Shown here: positions 35,194 through 47,349 of the stretch, piece by piece
Numbering within the stretch: position 1 is the stretch's first letter
How the letters are laid out: every line of letters begins with the position of its first letter
Assembly: GCA_032622095.1 (NCBI GenBank)
Contig: CP136063.1
Location: 275,581,426-275,645,425 of the forward strand
From: Siphonodentalium dalli
Lineage: Eukaryota; Mollusca; Scaphopoda; Gadilida; Siphonodentaliidae
DNA length: 64,000 nucleotides
Direction: 5' to 3'
The notes under the pieces: model-generated
The model's input: the letters and a program-made list of their open reading frames with translations, nothing else
Told to the model about the DNA's origin: nothing
The model's database searches: none
Made by a program: the position numbers and the translations under genes

Positions 35194-35942
35194 ATTTTCT
35201 AGTACTTTCTGGCTAGTTTCTTTACATCCAGTAAGACATGAGAGGTAAAAGATGCGGGAAATATTGAATGGCGAAGTTACCCCGGGTGGCGAATTTACCC
35301 CCATGTACGGTGCACCACAAATACAGCAGGTGAATGGGTACAACACACATACACCACATGGATGAGTACACCACAAATACACCATGCCAATGGGTACACC
35401 ACAAATACATTACGTGGATGTGTACACCACAAATCTCAATTAAATAATTGGCCATACACTGGGCCATACACCACAAATACATTGGAAATACACCTCGTGT
35501 ATACGCTCCCAATACACTAACGACAACTTTAGCAAGTCTGAACGGAATGGAATTAACTTCTGTATGTGAGTTTACTAGCCCAAAATACAGCTCATGTTCG
35601 AATTTGGGTTCCGCCTGCCAATTTTCACCAGAGTTATGGCCCTTTGCTGGAATTGCCACGGTCGTATTTTGATACGCCCTATAGCAATGATCCTGTTTTA
35701 ATATAGGTTAGCGTGACCGCTTCAGACATACTTATACACGAAGATCTGGTTTTCGTATATATTTTCGTGTTGCGGCACGTTTCTGGACAACAAAAGTCAT
35801 TAGTGGGTATAGATTTTATGAAATAATAATGCTGTTGTTACCTGTACCCGCGATGAGCTGATCTATCTTTCTTTGATACTCATTGCAATCAATATGAAAG
35901 ATCCAGCAGGACGCACGCGACATGCGCTGCATGGAATAACAC
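35194..35942. repeat. diverged ~28-bp tandem within a gene-free stretch
   Basis: From about 35309 to 35490 there are six or seven diverged units built on GGGTACACCACAAATACA. The minus-strand frames here (Cys/Gly/Val-rich) read this repeat. The rest of the interval shows no feature. Confidence 0.6.
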
Positions 35943-35945
35943 ATA

Positions 35946-36404
35946 TGTGACCCGCCATATCAAATCCAGTCGTAAGTCTGGATTTTTTTTACCCTGTGCC
36001 AATGCATTCTCTCATATATGCGAGTCGACCATAGGTCGCCTCGCATGTATAAGAGAATGCATTGGCCTAACAAATTTTTATCATGTTTTTTAAATAAATG
36101 TTTCTTACAATTTTTAGGACATAAAATAAAAAACACCCATTACCCTGCAGGGAGCCCCACACATATATATAAGCATATAGAAGAGTGTCGTCTGCTCATG
36201 TTTGTCTGGGGCTCTGTTTGGGTGAAATTATAAAATTGTTAAAGAATACAAGAACAAATTATTAAAATTGTAAAAAAATGTTAGGCCAATGCATTCTCTT
36301 ATATATGCGAGGCGACCTATGGTCGACTCGCATATATAAGAAAATGCATTGGCACAGGGTAAAAAAATCCCGACTTACGACTGGATTTGATATGGCGGGT
36401 CACA
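35946..36404. mobile_element. TA-flanked element with nested hairpin ends, copy 1
   Basis: Outer ends TGTGACCCGCCATATCAAAT plus CCAGTCGTAAGTC and the inverse, with TA at 35944-35945 and 36405-36406. Inside each outer repeat, after ACCCTGTG, lies a 69-bp hairpin module (35998-36066 and 36285-36353). The spacer contains CCCTGCAGGGAGCCCCACAC and an inverse-like TGTCTGGGGCTCTGT. TA target sites fit Tc1/mariner-type mobilisation. No protein. Confidence 0.85.
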
Positions 36405-36472
36405 TATACAAGGAACAAAGCAAAAAAAATCTTCTACAGAACATCCATGACCCCACCCCTGGTTAAAGGGGT

Positions 36473-37024
36473 ACTGTACTCAAATACTGTTGTTTGTCTC
36501 TATATATAGTATCTGCTTCATAGAATAAGGTAACCAGATTTCCATTATGTGACTGTCTTCTGAGTACATAGTAATGTTCACATGGTAGATACATGTAAGC
36601 CGGAATGCAAACAATAGAACGCTCGTCATCGAGATATTTTTGTTCAGGTTTCAGGCAAATGTATCAATTCCATGCAGATACTCAATACTTTTATTGTATA
36701 GTCAGTGAGTGTCTTGGGTTTAGGCCCCGTACCAACATATTTTTACACGATCGATGATGTGTGACACGCGTTGCCCTATCCACTATCCGTCAATTAATTT
36801 GATTACGTCTTGTACGTACACGGAAATTCTTAGCTTAGCTTATGGCTGGAGACATAAAGTAAATTTATATTAAATTATTAGATATGATTTTAAGATATCC
36901 CGCTAACCTGAACGTTTACAGAAGACATCTTGGACTCAAATTAATTATGGTTTTATATATTATCGACATTAGATCGTTGTTATTACCGGGAATGTATTGA
37001 CATTGGGGTACAGTCTCCCTTTAA
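36473..37024. mobile_element. TTAA-flanked MITE, family B, copy 2
   Basis: Begins TTAAAGGGGTACTGTACTCA and ends GGGGTACAGTCTCCCTTTAA. The interior parallels 5384-5962 (AATAAGGTAACCAGATTTCC, GTCAGTGAGTG, ATTAGATCGTTGTTATTACC). More diverged than copy 1 at the right end. Confidence 0.75.
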
Positions 37025-38159
37025 GTGGTCCCGCTGATTAGATATGCTGCTGGTGGGTCCTGCTGAATTCATATGTACCGAAGGATTTAGTCATGCAAAG
37101 AGTAAAACCCAAGATGGCTGAATACAAAATTCAGGGAGGGGGTGGGGAAAATCCAGGATACAAGGTTGGCATTTATTTTTATTTTTGGGACCCACAACCC
37201 CTGCAACGCATGTTTTTTCTTTTCTTTTCGATCTCGGACACCCACCCCTCCAACATAAGTTTTTTTTCCAAGGGCAATTTGGACCCCACCCCAAAGTTTG
37301 ATAAAAAAAAACCCAGTAAAAATAGCAGGATAATGCACACAGAGGGTGTGAACTGTTTTAAAACCAATCCGGATGAAATGGCAATCAGGTATATGCTTAA
37401 TAATAAACAGCAGAAATATAAGAAAATCACAAAACACTCATTAACTAAACTTGTCAAATAAGGTTCAGTGTTCATATCCCAGTGTTACCCGCAGTATATA
37501 TATGCGACAAAGATGTGTATGCACAGCAGCGTAAAATCTAAAGTCATGACTATAGCCACGGCTAGATGACTAAATGGTCGCTTGATATCTGTACTAATTA
37601 TATGATTTTCCATCTGCATGTCTGTTCCATTGACCAATAACAAATAATTGAAGAACACACTCGACAAAATACGTGTATTCTTTGCAAATGGCAGAACACA
37701 ATGGCTCGCTGCCTCGTAAATTTTGAAAGTAGGAGCCCCATTTTCTTGATTATTGCCCTATATTAGACCAGTTTATAAGCCTTTTGTCATAATTTATCTT
37801 TAAACAATGATTTGGCAAAAAATTAAATGGCATTAGACAAATCTACTTTCGGCGCTCAGGAACCCACACACCCACCTGGACCTTGTATACTGGAGGTTTT
37901 ACCTGCCCCCCCCCCCCCCCTGCAAATTGGAAAAAAAAATATGCCATCTATAGTGGTCACCGCCATGAAGATCCATATATGGTGATCGGGTGAGGGATGT
38001 GGTCTGTATGGGATTTAGTCCTGCGACGAGTAAAATAATCAAATTGAGCTAAAAAGTACCGTTATTTTTTCTAAATTTGTGCGGTGTTTAGCTAATCCCC
38101 CGAGCGATTTGAGCCAAGGTCAGTGTTTTTATGAAGCATTCAAGAACATATTTTTAAAT
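37025..38159. other. no gene recognised
   Basis: Overlapping frames near 37090-37475 on both strands lack any domain and run through A/T homopolymers, so none is called. A C-run occurs near 37904-37920, and phrases from 15930-16440 recur at 37940-38030. Confidence 0.35.
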
Positions 38160-38560
38160 AGTTTAAAGTGATGTAAACCACTCCGGTAGGGTGATCAAAT
38201 AGAAATGGAGAATAATCGTGTTCAAAGTAATAATTTTGACAAATAGTATATCCAAATTAACACACACACCATCATTCATTATATGAATTAAATGCAGTGA
38301 CTCTCGATGGCAAAATCGTTTTCGTTAGTTTATCGCCGATAGATGCGTCCCGAATCGAGTAGTAAATATTTACAATTGAGCATAGTTCTGACGATGTTTT
38401 CTATGGAGTGGTACGGTCGATTTGCTTCAAATTGTCGGCGATGTTATTATAATGTTACATTCCTCCAGTTGTCATAGCGCCTGAAAACTAACTTATCAGT
38501 TTTAGGCACCAGAACAAGTACATAATATGTCTTTAATAGTGGTGGCGCTTGTGTTTGCAA
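38160..38560. repeat. dispersed repeat family E, copy 2 (uninterrupted)
   Basis: Runs without interruption through TTATCAGTTTTAGGCACCAG and AACAAGTACATAATATGTCT. It is the empty-site counterpart of the LINE-interrupted copy at 32970-33880. Confidence 0.75.
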
Positions 38561-38759
38561 ACGACATGGGTATAGCCAACTCAATTATGTCCGGTTTGCA
38601 ACGACCAACACAGCCATTCAAATAGTTCACAATATACATGTTTTCTGCACACAGTGGCTTTTCTTAGATTTGTTCCTGCAGATCAGCCAAACACCGCGAA
38701 AATGACAAATTTACATAAAATAACGGTACTGTTTCTTGACGCCATAGCTTTAGCCTATA

Positions 38760-39211
38760 TGTGACCCGCCATATCAAATCCAGTCGTAAGTCGGGATTTT
38801 TTTTTACCCTGTGCCAACGCATTCTCTTATATATGCGAGTCGACCATAGGTCGCCTCGCATATATACGAGAATGCATTGGCTTAACAATTTTTTTATCAT
38901 GTTTTTTTTTACAATTTTTAGGACATAAAATAAAAAAAACATCCATTACCCTGCAGGGAGCCCCACACATATATAGAAGCATATAGAAGAGTATCGTCTG
39001 CTCATGTTTGTCTGGGGCTCTGTATGGGTGAAATTATAAAATTGTTAAAGAATACAAGAACAAATTATTAAAATTGTAAAAAATTGTTAGGCCAATGCAT
39101 TCTCTTATATATGCGAGGCGACCTATGGTCGACTCGCATATATAAGAGAATGCATTGGCACAGGGTAAAACAAATCCCGACTTACGACTGGATTTGATAT
39201 GGCGGGTCACA
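38760..39211. mobile_element. TA-flanked element with nested hairpin ends, copy 2
   Basis: Same structure as 35946-36404. TA lies at 38758-38759 and 39212-39213, and hairpin modules at 38813-38881 and 39091-39159. The spacer is near identical to copy 1, including the CCCTGCAGGGAGCCCC segment, so the two copies are recent relatives. Confidence 0.85.
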
Positions 39212-39213
39212 TA

Positions 39214-41123
39214 TACCATAGCATAGCAAATCGGCAGTAACCACCAGCATCATAGCAAATTAGCAGGTCCACTTAACAAGGAATGGATACATACAAAGGA
39301 ACAAAATAACAATAGCCTTTACAGAATATCCATGATCACCCTGTTGTTATGCGATCTCTATTTGGCATATCGACCGACGATGGCGTGGGAGGTGATGAAT
39401 AGCCTCCCACGATCGATTAGCAACGACTGATTCTCGGCGTAATTATTGTTCAAGTAAACAGAGGGTATCTGGCTGTGGTAGAATATTTTGAGTACAGCAT
39501 ACAGAGAGAACCAAAAGATACACTGTCATTCGATTGGGTGAATATGGCGTGGATATCTTCGGGAAAGAGGCAGTATAATAGAATCATTTGAGGCTTCAGC
39601 CATGTTATTTTATATGGAGAAAGATATATGATTTCGTGTATTCTTACATGAAGGACCTACCTGTTATTTCTTCCCCTGGTCTGCTATATATACATCGAGT
39701 CGTTGGCTCAGAGTTAAAGTGCATATATAAACAGCCGTGTTCACATTTAAATGACAAATGTATGAAAGAGGGGCACGAATGATAGTAGAATCATATTGTG
39801 GTCATGCAGCCGTCTTAACAATATATTGGAAGAATAGGAGCCCTATATCAGCCGCATATGTAAATATAATTATAGGCAAACGCTATTGAGATATCCGAGG
39901 CGGGGGAGGGAGTAGAGCTGAATCCTGTGGATTGATGGTCATGACCTTTTAAGCAAATGTTCTACAATTAAGACCAAATACTTTTGAAAAAGTTAATATA
40001 TAATTATTTTACCCTCATATTCCACGAATTAAGCACACAATAAAGCATTAAAGGGTACAGAGCTTGAACATGTAAACAACTGCATGGCACAGGAGTACAA
40101 TGCTTTTCTCTCGTGATGACATACGCAATAATGACGGTAAATAGAATTATATAGCCCTATATTCAGGATTTAAACACTGGAATATATACTTAATCGAATT
40201 AGGCTTGAAATATGACATTGTGACTTATAAATACAAATACTCACCATATGCTTGCGGTTTGTTTTGTTAAATGCCGGTGTGAAGTTCCTCCATCGGTCTC
40301 GCTCGGAGACTTGGAATCGTGACACAGAAACTGCGGGTCGGTCGATACGGAGCGTATTACCGCCTACGATATGACAGAAACGCGTGCTCGCAGAGAATAC
40401 AGTCTTGTCCGGAACATTGGTCGCATATATACGTCACTAATGAGCATAGGGGGTTGTCGTGGGGCCTATTTTGCACTACTCTATTATATATATCGGACTA
40501 TTTCCGAATAGACTGAACCGGCCAATTTCCAGTTTCTTTGTTTCTCAGAATAATGCGGAATATATATTGTAGCATACAGACCCCCCTGGACGTAGATAGC
40601 TGGGTAGTTGCCAAAGATCTCCCAATTTCCCAAGCCGGGTCAGGGAAAGACCGGGCTGTGTGGCGTGGGTCACAATTTATAAGTAGATAATTTAAACTCA
40701 AGAATAGGAGACAATATGATGTTTGGTTGGAACGAAGTACAGGAATAGAATGGAGCGAAATGTTGGAGAAAATACGACAGCCACCGGAGGAAAATTCCGT
40801 CTGTGAAAAATGACGGCACAGATGCGCTAAATAGTTGAACGACCGCGAAGGATTAAACAGAATAAAATACAAATAACACGATGTTTGGACACAACCTTGA
40901 CATTCTGAGAGACTGTGATGACTTTGTGAACATAATTTATGAATAACTATATATTTATCAATATTTACGATCAATTATAATGAGTTTTAGATGCAGTGAA
41001 ATTGTCAATTCTTGTTATTATCTCCCTTGATCGAAGATTGTAATCCGATGAAGTGCTGTTGGAATCCTTGGTAATACCTCAGGGTATTACAATATTGATT
41101 GTAACGGTAACCGACAAAAGTCT
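39214..41123. other. no gene recognised
   Basis: The largest frame is a minus-strand one of 158 codons (40498-40974), Ser/Leu/Cys-rich with no known motif; I do not call it. A small hairpin CGTGGGAGGTGATGAATAGC / CTCCCACG lies at 39386-39412. Nothing else is supportable. Confidence 0.35.
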
Positions 41124-41475
41124 TTAAAGGTACTCAATCCGATTCGATGATCCCATTATCAACAGATTCCAACAACAACATTTTGAAATGGCGCGTCAGT
41201 TATCAGAATCGATTAATTGCCCAAAAATAATGCTAACCACAGTCAACTATAATATAAAATTGCCCAAAACCTGTTATTTATCAACATTTTGTTCAACGAA
41301 ATTTTGCCGGTTTTCAAAAATCTAACACAAAAAGTCACTTGATTTTAGAGTTATCCATCTTCATCCGGAATTTGGTCCGAGACCGTCTTCTCGTCAACTT
41401 TTACTGGGCCACTTAATATTATTGGTTGTGAAAAATAATAGACTTCAAAAATCGATATCTGATCTCTCTGAGCTT
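41124..41475. mobile_element. TTAA-flanked MITE, family A, truncated copy
   Basis: Starts TTAAAGGTACTCAATCCG and follows the order of 29330-29773 as far as CTCTGAGCTTTG, then stops. About 75 bp of the right end are missing. Confidence 0.7.
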
Positions 41476-41701
41476 TGGTGATATCTATCAACTGCGCCAC
41501 CCATTGCACCATAACCAAATTCTGGGAAATTCTACTGGCACCCCCTGTAATTAAATTTATGAAAATACAAAAAACAATAAATTTTACACTGATTATTTGT
41601 TGTAAAATCAAACAATCGGCACAATTTCAACCTATTCTTGGCTTAAAAGTCCAGCTAATGTTGTGCCAGACATGAAATATTTTGGCCAAAATTGGAACAT
41701 T

Positions 41702-42493
41702 AGGAATGGCCGATCTTGTAAGACCCAGCTCATAGAATGTATGTCTGCTATCACCTCTGGTCTTGATGAAAACGAGCCTGTTGGTGCAATCTACCTTGAT
41801 TTCAAGAAAGCCTTTTGTTAAAAATTAAATCATACAGAGTGGGCGACAATATATGCGATTGGATAAGAGATTTTTTTTCTTCGACAGGAGCAACGCGTCA
41901 ACATAAATGAACATCTTTCAGGGTGGAACAATGTGACAAGTGGCCTTATTCAAGGAAAGGTCCTGAGCCCAAATCTGTTTTTTTGTGTGTACAACAACGA
42001 CCTCCCAGATAACGTCACGGCAATGTGCAAAATGTTCGATAATGATACGCAACTAATAGGCAACCCCATACGCGATGATACGAAACTAATAGGCAACCCC
42101 ATACGCGATGATATGAAACTAATAGGCGACCCCATAAGCGATGATACGAAACTAAAGAATTCAACGAAGAGCGACAAAGTTAGTTCCACAATTAAGACAA
42201 GAATCATACAAAGAACGATTAATAAGACTGAACCTGATGTCCTTGAAATTCAGGAGATTCAGGGGTGACCTTATAGAATTATATAAGATCCTAAATGGAC
42301 GTTATAACGTTGAGCCAAGCATGTGTTTTCAGAAAAATACGATGCTATATTTTCATAGCCAGCCAGAGCGCGCAATACTGTCGTAAACAGATGTGAAGCG
42401 TCTCATCCAACGCCGTAAGAATATGAATTGTTCAGCTTCTTTTAAGGATTTTGATTTGTTAAAAAGGCATAAAGATCCAGTGTTTTTCATGTA
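41702..42493 (+). pseudogene. degenerate LINE reverse transcriptase (CR1/Jockey-like)
   Basis: Fragments of a reverse transcriptase in shifting frames. First RNGRSCKTQLIECMSAITSG and AIYLDFKKAF (41702-41818), then a stop. Next, after a frame change, GLIQGKVLSPNLFFCVYNND (the GxPQGSxLxPxLF block) and MFDNDTQL in place of the FADDTKL catalytic block, so the catalytic Asp pair is lost. Then a 33-bp repeat, and a final RGDLIELYKILNG block, characteristic of the C-terminal domain, from about 42263. Stops, frameshifts and the lost catalytic motif make it inactive. Clade inferred from the FADDTKL-type and DLIELYKILNG blocks. Confidence 0.85.
42046..42152 (+). repeat. 33-bp triplication inside the dead reverse transcriptase
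   Basis: Three in-frame copies of a unit containing GATACGAAACTAATAGGCAA and CCCCATACGC. It repeats the codons around the former catalytic motif (DDTKLIGNPIR). Confidence 0.85.
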
Positions 42494-42499
42494 ATATAC

Positions 42500-42652
42500 A
42501 AGATCTTCAACTCCTTATGTTGGGATATAAGATTTTTATGAAACTCGTTTGATACATTAGATTCAGGACTCGTCTACAACTCGTTGTGGATCAAATTTAT
42601 CAAACTCGTTTCACAAAATCTTGTATCCCAACATAACTCGTTGGAGATTCTC
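42500..42652. repeat. imperfect foldback
   Basis: The left arm AGATCTTCAACTCCTTATGT plus TGGGATATAAGATTTT faces the right arm AAAATCTTGTATCCCAACAT plus AACTCG. An ACTCGTTT word recurs in both. It abuts the 3' end of the reverse transcriptase remnant. Confidence 0.7.
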
Positions 42653-42755
42653 TACATCTCACTGCTAAATAATGTGTAGACATACTAAAGATTTTTGTGA
42701 CGTCAATCATTTGAAAGAGTTGTCGAAACTATGCTGTTACTAAGAGGCGATCTTG

Positions 42756-42884
42756 CTTGGTTGGTTCGATATTACCGGCCTGATATCAGCCCTCGGTAAC
42801 CTCATACCAGCCTTCGACCTTACCGCTCAGGCTGATATGATGTTACCTCGGGCTGACATCGGGCCTAATATCAAACAAACCAAG
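42756..42884. repeat. foldback of CTTGGTT...AACCAAG type
   Basis: A 129-bp imperfect palindrome: CTTGGTTGGTTCGATATTAC against TAATATCAAACAAACCAAG, and inside it GGTAACCTCATACCAGCCT against AGGCTGATATGATGTTACC. A likely small MITE. Confidence 0.75.
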
Positions 42885-44294
42885 TAATATCGTCTAAAGA
42901 TACTTTCTAATCGGGTTAGCCTTGTGTATTTACTAACTTATAGACAACTAAGATCGTTTGTTGAACTTACTATTATATCTTAACATTTCCCACCAACGAA
43001 TATGAATCATTCTGCTCTTGTGCTATCTGTTTTCTGTCTGTCGTCTGCTTTAATCACATGCATGAACACCCCTCTAGATGAATAATAGACCATTCCAATG
43101 TATATGTTTTAATATATATGAGTGGGGGGAATCTATTTAGTATAGAAATGGTTAATCAATCGGCAAGTTGACAATACCGGCATTGTACGCCTTTCGTGAG
43201 TTGTCCAATTCATGACACCAATGAGAAGGTGGCACATATGCAAACATATCTCACGACACATGCAGGCGCTTGAAGGCAGACAGACAGATCAAAGAGTAGA
43301 ACTATATTAGGCCAGACAGTTGATTGGCTGATCACAGCTATCGACACCAAAGCACTCTTGAGACAAAACCAGCAGAGTAGTAGAAAAATTAAGACTAAAA
43401 AATCCACGGATTTAGTGCCAATAATTTTGTGCAAATTTTTAAGTGTATAAACACAAAACCGTTCGAATTCATCAAGGCCGATTGCACAGAATACTGAAAC
43501 TCATTATATCCATGGACAATGTTTGATTGGAACCATCTAGAAGAGGATTCCATACGCTCTCTACTTTCACCAGAGGACGAAACAACAGTAAACATCACGT
43601 AATTGTCTCATCCCATGTGCTTACACATCCGCTGGGATTTTGAACTGAATTAGATACAGATATATGGAGTTACCTCGCGTTGAACGGAATATAACCTTGC
43701 AAATCGCAAATGGCAATTTCGATAAGAAATGAGAATTTGTTCACACTCACCGAAGCAAGCACATTTGATGCGATGAACCCTCATACAGTGTCTCCATAAA
43801 TCTGATATAAAATACATTCCCCAATAACATATCTACTTATTGACAGATGCATTTAATGAACTGGCTCAGTGACATTGGGCATAAAATCCAATGCACAGTT
43901 GCACTGCATTATATTTACACTACCCGTCTGTGTTACACTACATCCTGTTCGGTGATTGGTCAACTGCCAAACGGGTTACCCGTTCTATACCTCAATTACA
44001 GACCTCAACACAAACACGACGACACAAGTGGTTGACCTAGTCACTAAAAGCGGTCAGCAGAATAATTGGGCATGCTTTTAAAAGTTCAGCCGAATTGCAT
44101 CTGAATCCTGTTATTTATATCGACGACATGACCGTTGCTAATTGCTTGTAAATTTTACATTCGGCTGACTTAATCTGCTGCGTGGGCTAGTCTCAAAATA
44201 TCTGCAGATTTTGTGAAAATAAATAGGAATACATCTAGCTTTTTATGGGAATAAATCATCAACACGATATATAAATATAAGAAATGAATGTGAT
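42885..44294. other. no gene recognised
   Basis: Short frames without domains on both strands. No repeat or RNA gene is evident. Confidence 0.4.
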
Positions 44295-44430
44295 GGGTGT
44301 GTGTGTGTTATTGTGGGATACGGCGCTGTGGTCGTTGTGGACACATTTGAGAACCGCTTCGCGGTTCACACAATGATTGTGTGTCCCAACGACTACAGCG
44401 CCGTACCCCCCCCCCAATAACACACACCCA
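44295..44430. repeat. foldback with TGTG-rich arms
   Basis: The left arm GGGTGTGTGTGTGTTATTGT plus GGGATACGGCGCTGT pairs with ACAGCGCCGTACCCCC plus CAATAACACACACCC. The loop holds GAACCGCTTCGCGGTTC, itself a perfect hairpin. The two frames over it are by-products. Confidence 0.75.
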
Positions 44431-44505
44431 CTACACCCATTGTTTAAATCACTTTCAGCAATGAAACAGATTGTAATAACGGAAGTGACAATAGCTCGTT
44501 CGTTA

Positions 44506-45505
44506 TCTATACTAATAAAACTCAATTTTGTTGTTCGTCCGGTCACAGGCGGCCAAACGGCTGGACCATCGGAGATGATTATTTGTATATAGTGTTAATT
44601 TTACCCGGAGAATCTTATTAGATAGGTGCCGTTTACCTCGGATGTCTTAAAAAGACCAGCTGAGACTCGATCCGCGCGGAATGTTGTTAACAAGCTGCTG
44701 CACATAAGCGAGCATAACGCTCTTTATTAATACGATATCAGGAATATATCAACAATGAACGCTCTTTATCGTTAGTCTACACAGAGACCGCACTCAACGT
44801 CACACGTTGAAACGAATAGCATACGCGATAATAACGCTCTTTATCCACACCATAATGGGACTAGATCAATAAACAACGTTCTTTATCGTTAGTCTACAAC
44901 AGAGACCGCACTCGACGTTACACGTCGAAACGAATAGCATAAGCGACAATAACGCTCTTTATCCACACCATAATGGGACTAGATCAATAATCAACGTTCT
45001 TTATCGTTAGTCTACATAGAGACCGCACTCGACGTTACACGTCGAAACGAATAGCATAAGCGACAATAACGCTCTTTATCCACACCATAATGGGACTAGA
45101 TCAATAATCAACGTTCTTTATCGTTAGTCTACATAGAGACCGCACTCGACGTTACACGTCGAAACGAATAGCATAAGCGACAATAACGCTCTTTATCCAC
45201 ACCATAATGGGACAAGATCAACAATCAACGTTCTTTATTGATACAATCCGGAATAGATCAATATCAATGACTATCAACAAGGCTCAGGAGCAATCACTCA
45301 AGATCGCCGTGTTTATCCCATGGCCAACTCTACGTTCGGTTCTCGATGGTGTGATCATCACTAAACATATTCATGCATGAAATAGAATGAAAGACTACCA
45401 ATGTGATATACAAAGAAGTTCTTTGAAATTGAGTAAATGCATGTCAAAACACTTCAAGCTGTTTCCATTCTCCTTTACCCGAGCAACGCCTGGTACCCGG
45501 CTAGT
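44506..45505 (+). mobile_element. Helitron-like non-autonomous element with internal satellite
   Basis: The left end is near CTATACTAATAAAACTCAAT, followed by CCAAACGGCTGGACCATCGG, a phrase common at the start of Helentron-type elements. The right end is GAGCAACGCCTGGTACCCGG plus CTAGT (45501-45505). Between them is the 117-bp satellite. No Rep/helicase is present. The terminal phrase resembles 15590-15613 and 16953-16976, so the three ends belong to one superfamily. Confidence 0.6.
44713..45235 (+). repeat. 117-bp satellite, about four copies
   Basis: The phrase AACGCTCTTTATCCACACCA recurs at 44833, 44951, 45068 and 45185 (spacing 118, 117, 117). Each unit also contains ACGTTCTTTATCGTTAGTCT and CGACGTTACACGTCG, a short hairpin. 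The first copy is the most diverged. Confidence 0.9.
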
Positions 45506-45512
45506 ATTATAA

Positions 45513-45884
45513 TTAAGAAATAACTCTGCGTAGCTCAGTTATAGAAACTTTATCTTCAAACTTTTCATCAGCTCTAATTTGACTATATTGGGGACATTGC
45601 AAAAAAATATTCAAAAATTCAACTACAAATTCTCCACAAGAGCAAAATGGGGAATCTCTTACGTAATTTACAACAAGATCTTTGTTCAGATGACTGCACC
45701 CCAGTCCCATCCTAGTGTGATATACTTGGCCTCTACGAGAGTGACTATGATAATAAAACTTAGCTAAATTGGTATGACCGACAGTCAGAAGACCTTTGAA
45801 TTCTTCCACGGTTGATGATGCTTTTATTGAGACTGGTATATTAAGCCATATTATCGACTTACTTAGACCACATGAACGCGACAC
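45513..45884 (-). pseudogene. LINE ORF2 C-terminal fragment
   Basis: About 123 codons on the minus strand. The segment MGLGCSHLNKDLVVNYVRDS followed by PFCSCG and then FLQCPQYSQIR matches the C-terminal region of invertebrate non-LTR retrotransposon polyproteins, where C-x-C-G, H and C form a zinc-knuckle-like site. Here the expected His is not evident (EFLNIFLQC). No reverse transcriptase domain lies upstream within reach. It starts just past the CTAGT end of the Helitron-like element. Confidence 0.75.
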
Positions 45885-47339
45885 AGGGGAGCTACATTAC
45901 TGAATATTTACGACTACAATTTTCTTCTCAATGTTGCAAACATGCCGATTGCAATAGTATGTTAATGTTTGATATGTTCAACTATTTAAAGTTTACTTGT
46001 GAAATTTTAGGCACCCAGGCACTGACATACGTACACACCCTCGATAATGATTGAATCATCTGCCTCCGCGTGCATATTTGCATTTTATTTTTTCTTATCT
46101 ATGCAGGGGGTGTCATTCACTTTTTTCCATACAGTAGGCCGGGGTGGGTGGGTGGTTCAGCCGCGAAAAAAGTCACTTTTTTCCAAGTGGTCACAGTTTT
46201 TTCCTCTTACAACATTTCTGCAATATAATTGCCTCAAAGTGTTCAGCATCATTGTTATAGTATGTATGACACTTAGGTCAGGGCTTAAGGGGGTAGTTAG
46301 TGTGGATATAGGCATAATGCTTCTCAGAAATCCCGGTTACAAACCAACACTCACAATTTCGTATTTTGCATCAGATCACATTGTCAAGTACCAACGCCAC
46401 TGGTTCAAGATGAAAATGGACAATTATGACACCCATGATTAAAGTAAATAAAAATGAATAAAGCTATTTATTTATATCATTAATGTTTACTCATTAGACC
46501 TGGGGTCAATACTATGAACAATTTTATACCTGTAAATACAAATTGTATTTATTAATTTGTAATTACAAATTTGTGTTAACTATCACAGTGGTTTCATAGT
46601 ACAGGGAAAATTTAGCCGTATTATTGTAATACCTTAGACTGGGCGAGAGGTGAAACCCCTAAAAGGCATCTGTAAAACTTAGAAAAAACTAACTCCCCAC
46701 TCTGCTCCCAAGCACCTGTTATCGGTGTTATCTGAATACCAGTTCAAATTAGACGGACATGTATATAGAGCTAAAATAACTGACAACAATTTATATGGGG
46801 AAGTTACAATGCGTTACAATCATATTGTGATTGGTGAGAACGCCGGTACTATGAAACGATGAGCTAACAAAATCTGGCAAATTTCACAAAGATCTACTGT
46901 TGATTATTGTAGATTGCTTACGGACAAACCTTTGCCTGTGAGCGATTAACAATATATTGAATCACGGCGGGCCAAAGTTACAAAAGAAATAACCAATCAT
47001 AAGTTGAGAGGTGAACGCTTATCAGAGCTATCCAATCGGTTCACGGATTGCTAAGTTGATGACCACTTGTCTGCGCAAGTTAACAATTAAACGGTTCGTT
47101 TGTAGTGTGTGTATGTAAGTACAAGTCAGTGTAATAACGAGTACTACAAACAATTTGGTATCATTGTTTTTACAAATTACAAATTTACACCCATTCAGTT
47201 TGTGAAAATAAAATATTATTTTGATGGTATAGCATTATATATATTGTGACCATCCTATTATTTCAAACTGATCCGCTACTCTTATCATAACACATCGAGG
47301 CAGTAACGTGGCTCCATTTTATCGGGAGGGGGTGTATCG
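45885..47339. other. no gene recognised
   Basis: A 131-codon plus-strand frame (46047-46442) has no domain. At 46499 and 46850 there are GGGGTCAATACTATGAA- and TACTATGAAAC-type words, also seen inverted at 53343-53366, which may mark a decayed inverted-repeat family. Confidence 0.35.
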
Positions 47340-47349
47340 AAGCAGGGAC

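Noticed and set aside
37087-37475. Overlapping frames of 116, 122 and 98 codons on both strands
   Set aside because: Three mutually overlapping frames with homopolymer-rich content and no motif cannot all be real, and none is favoured.
7988-39159. CRISPR-like reading of the repeated 69-bp palindromes
   Set aside because: Modules are far apart, lie in opposite orientations as element ends, have no regular spacers and no cas genes; the DNA is eukaryotic.
40498-40974. 158-codon minus frame as a gene
   Set aside because: No motif, no start or splice context, Ser/Leu/Cys composition typical of random AT-moderate sequence.
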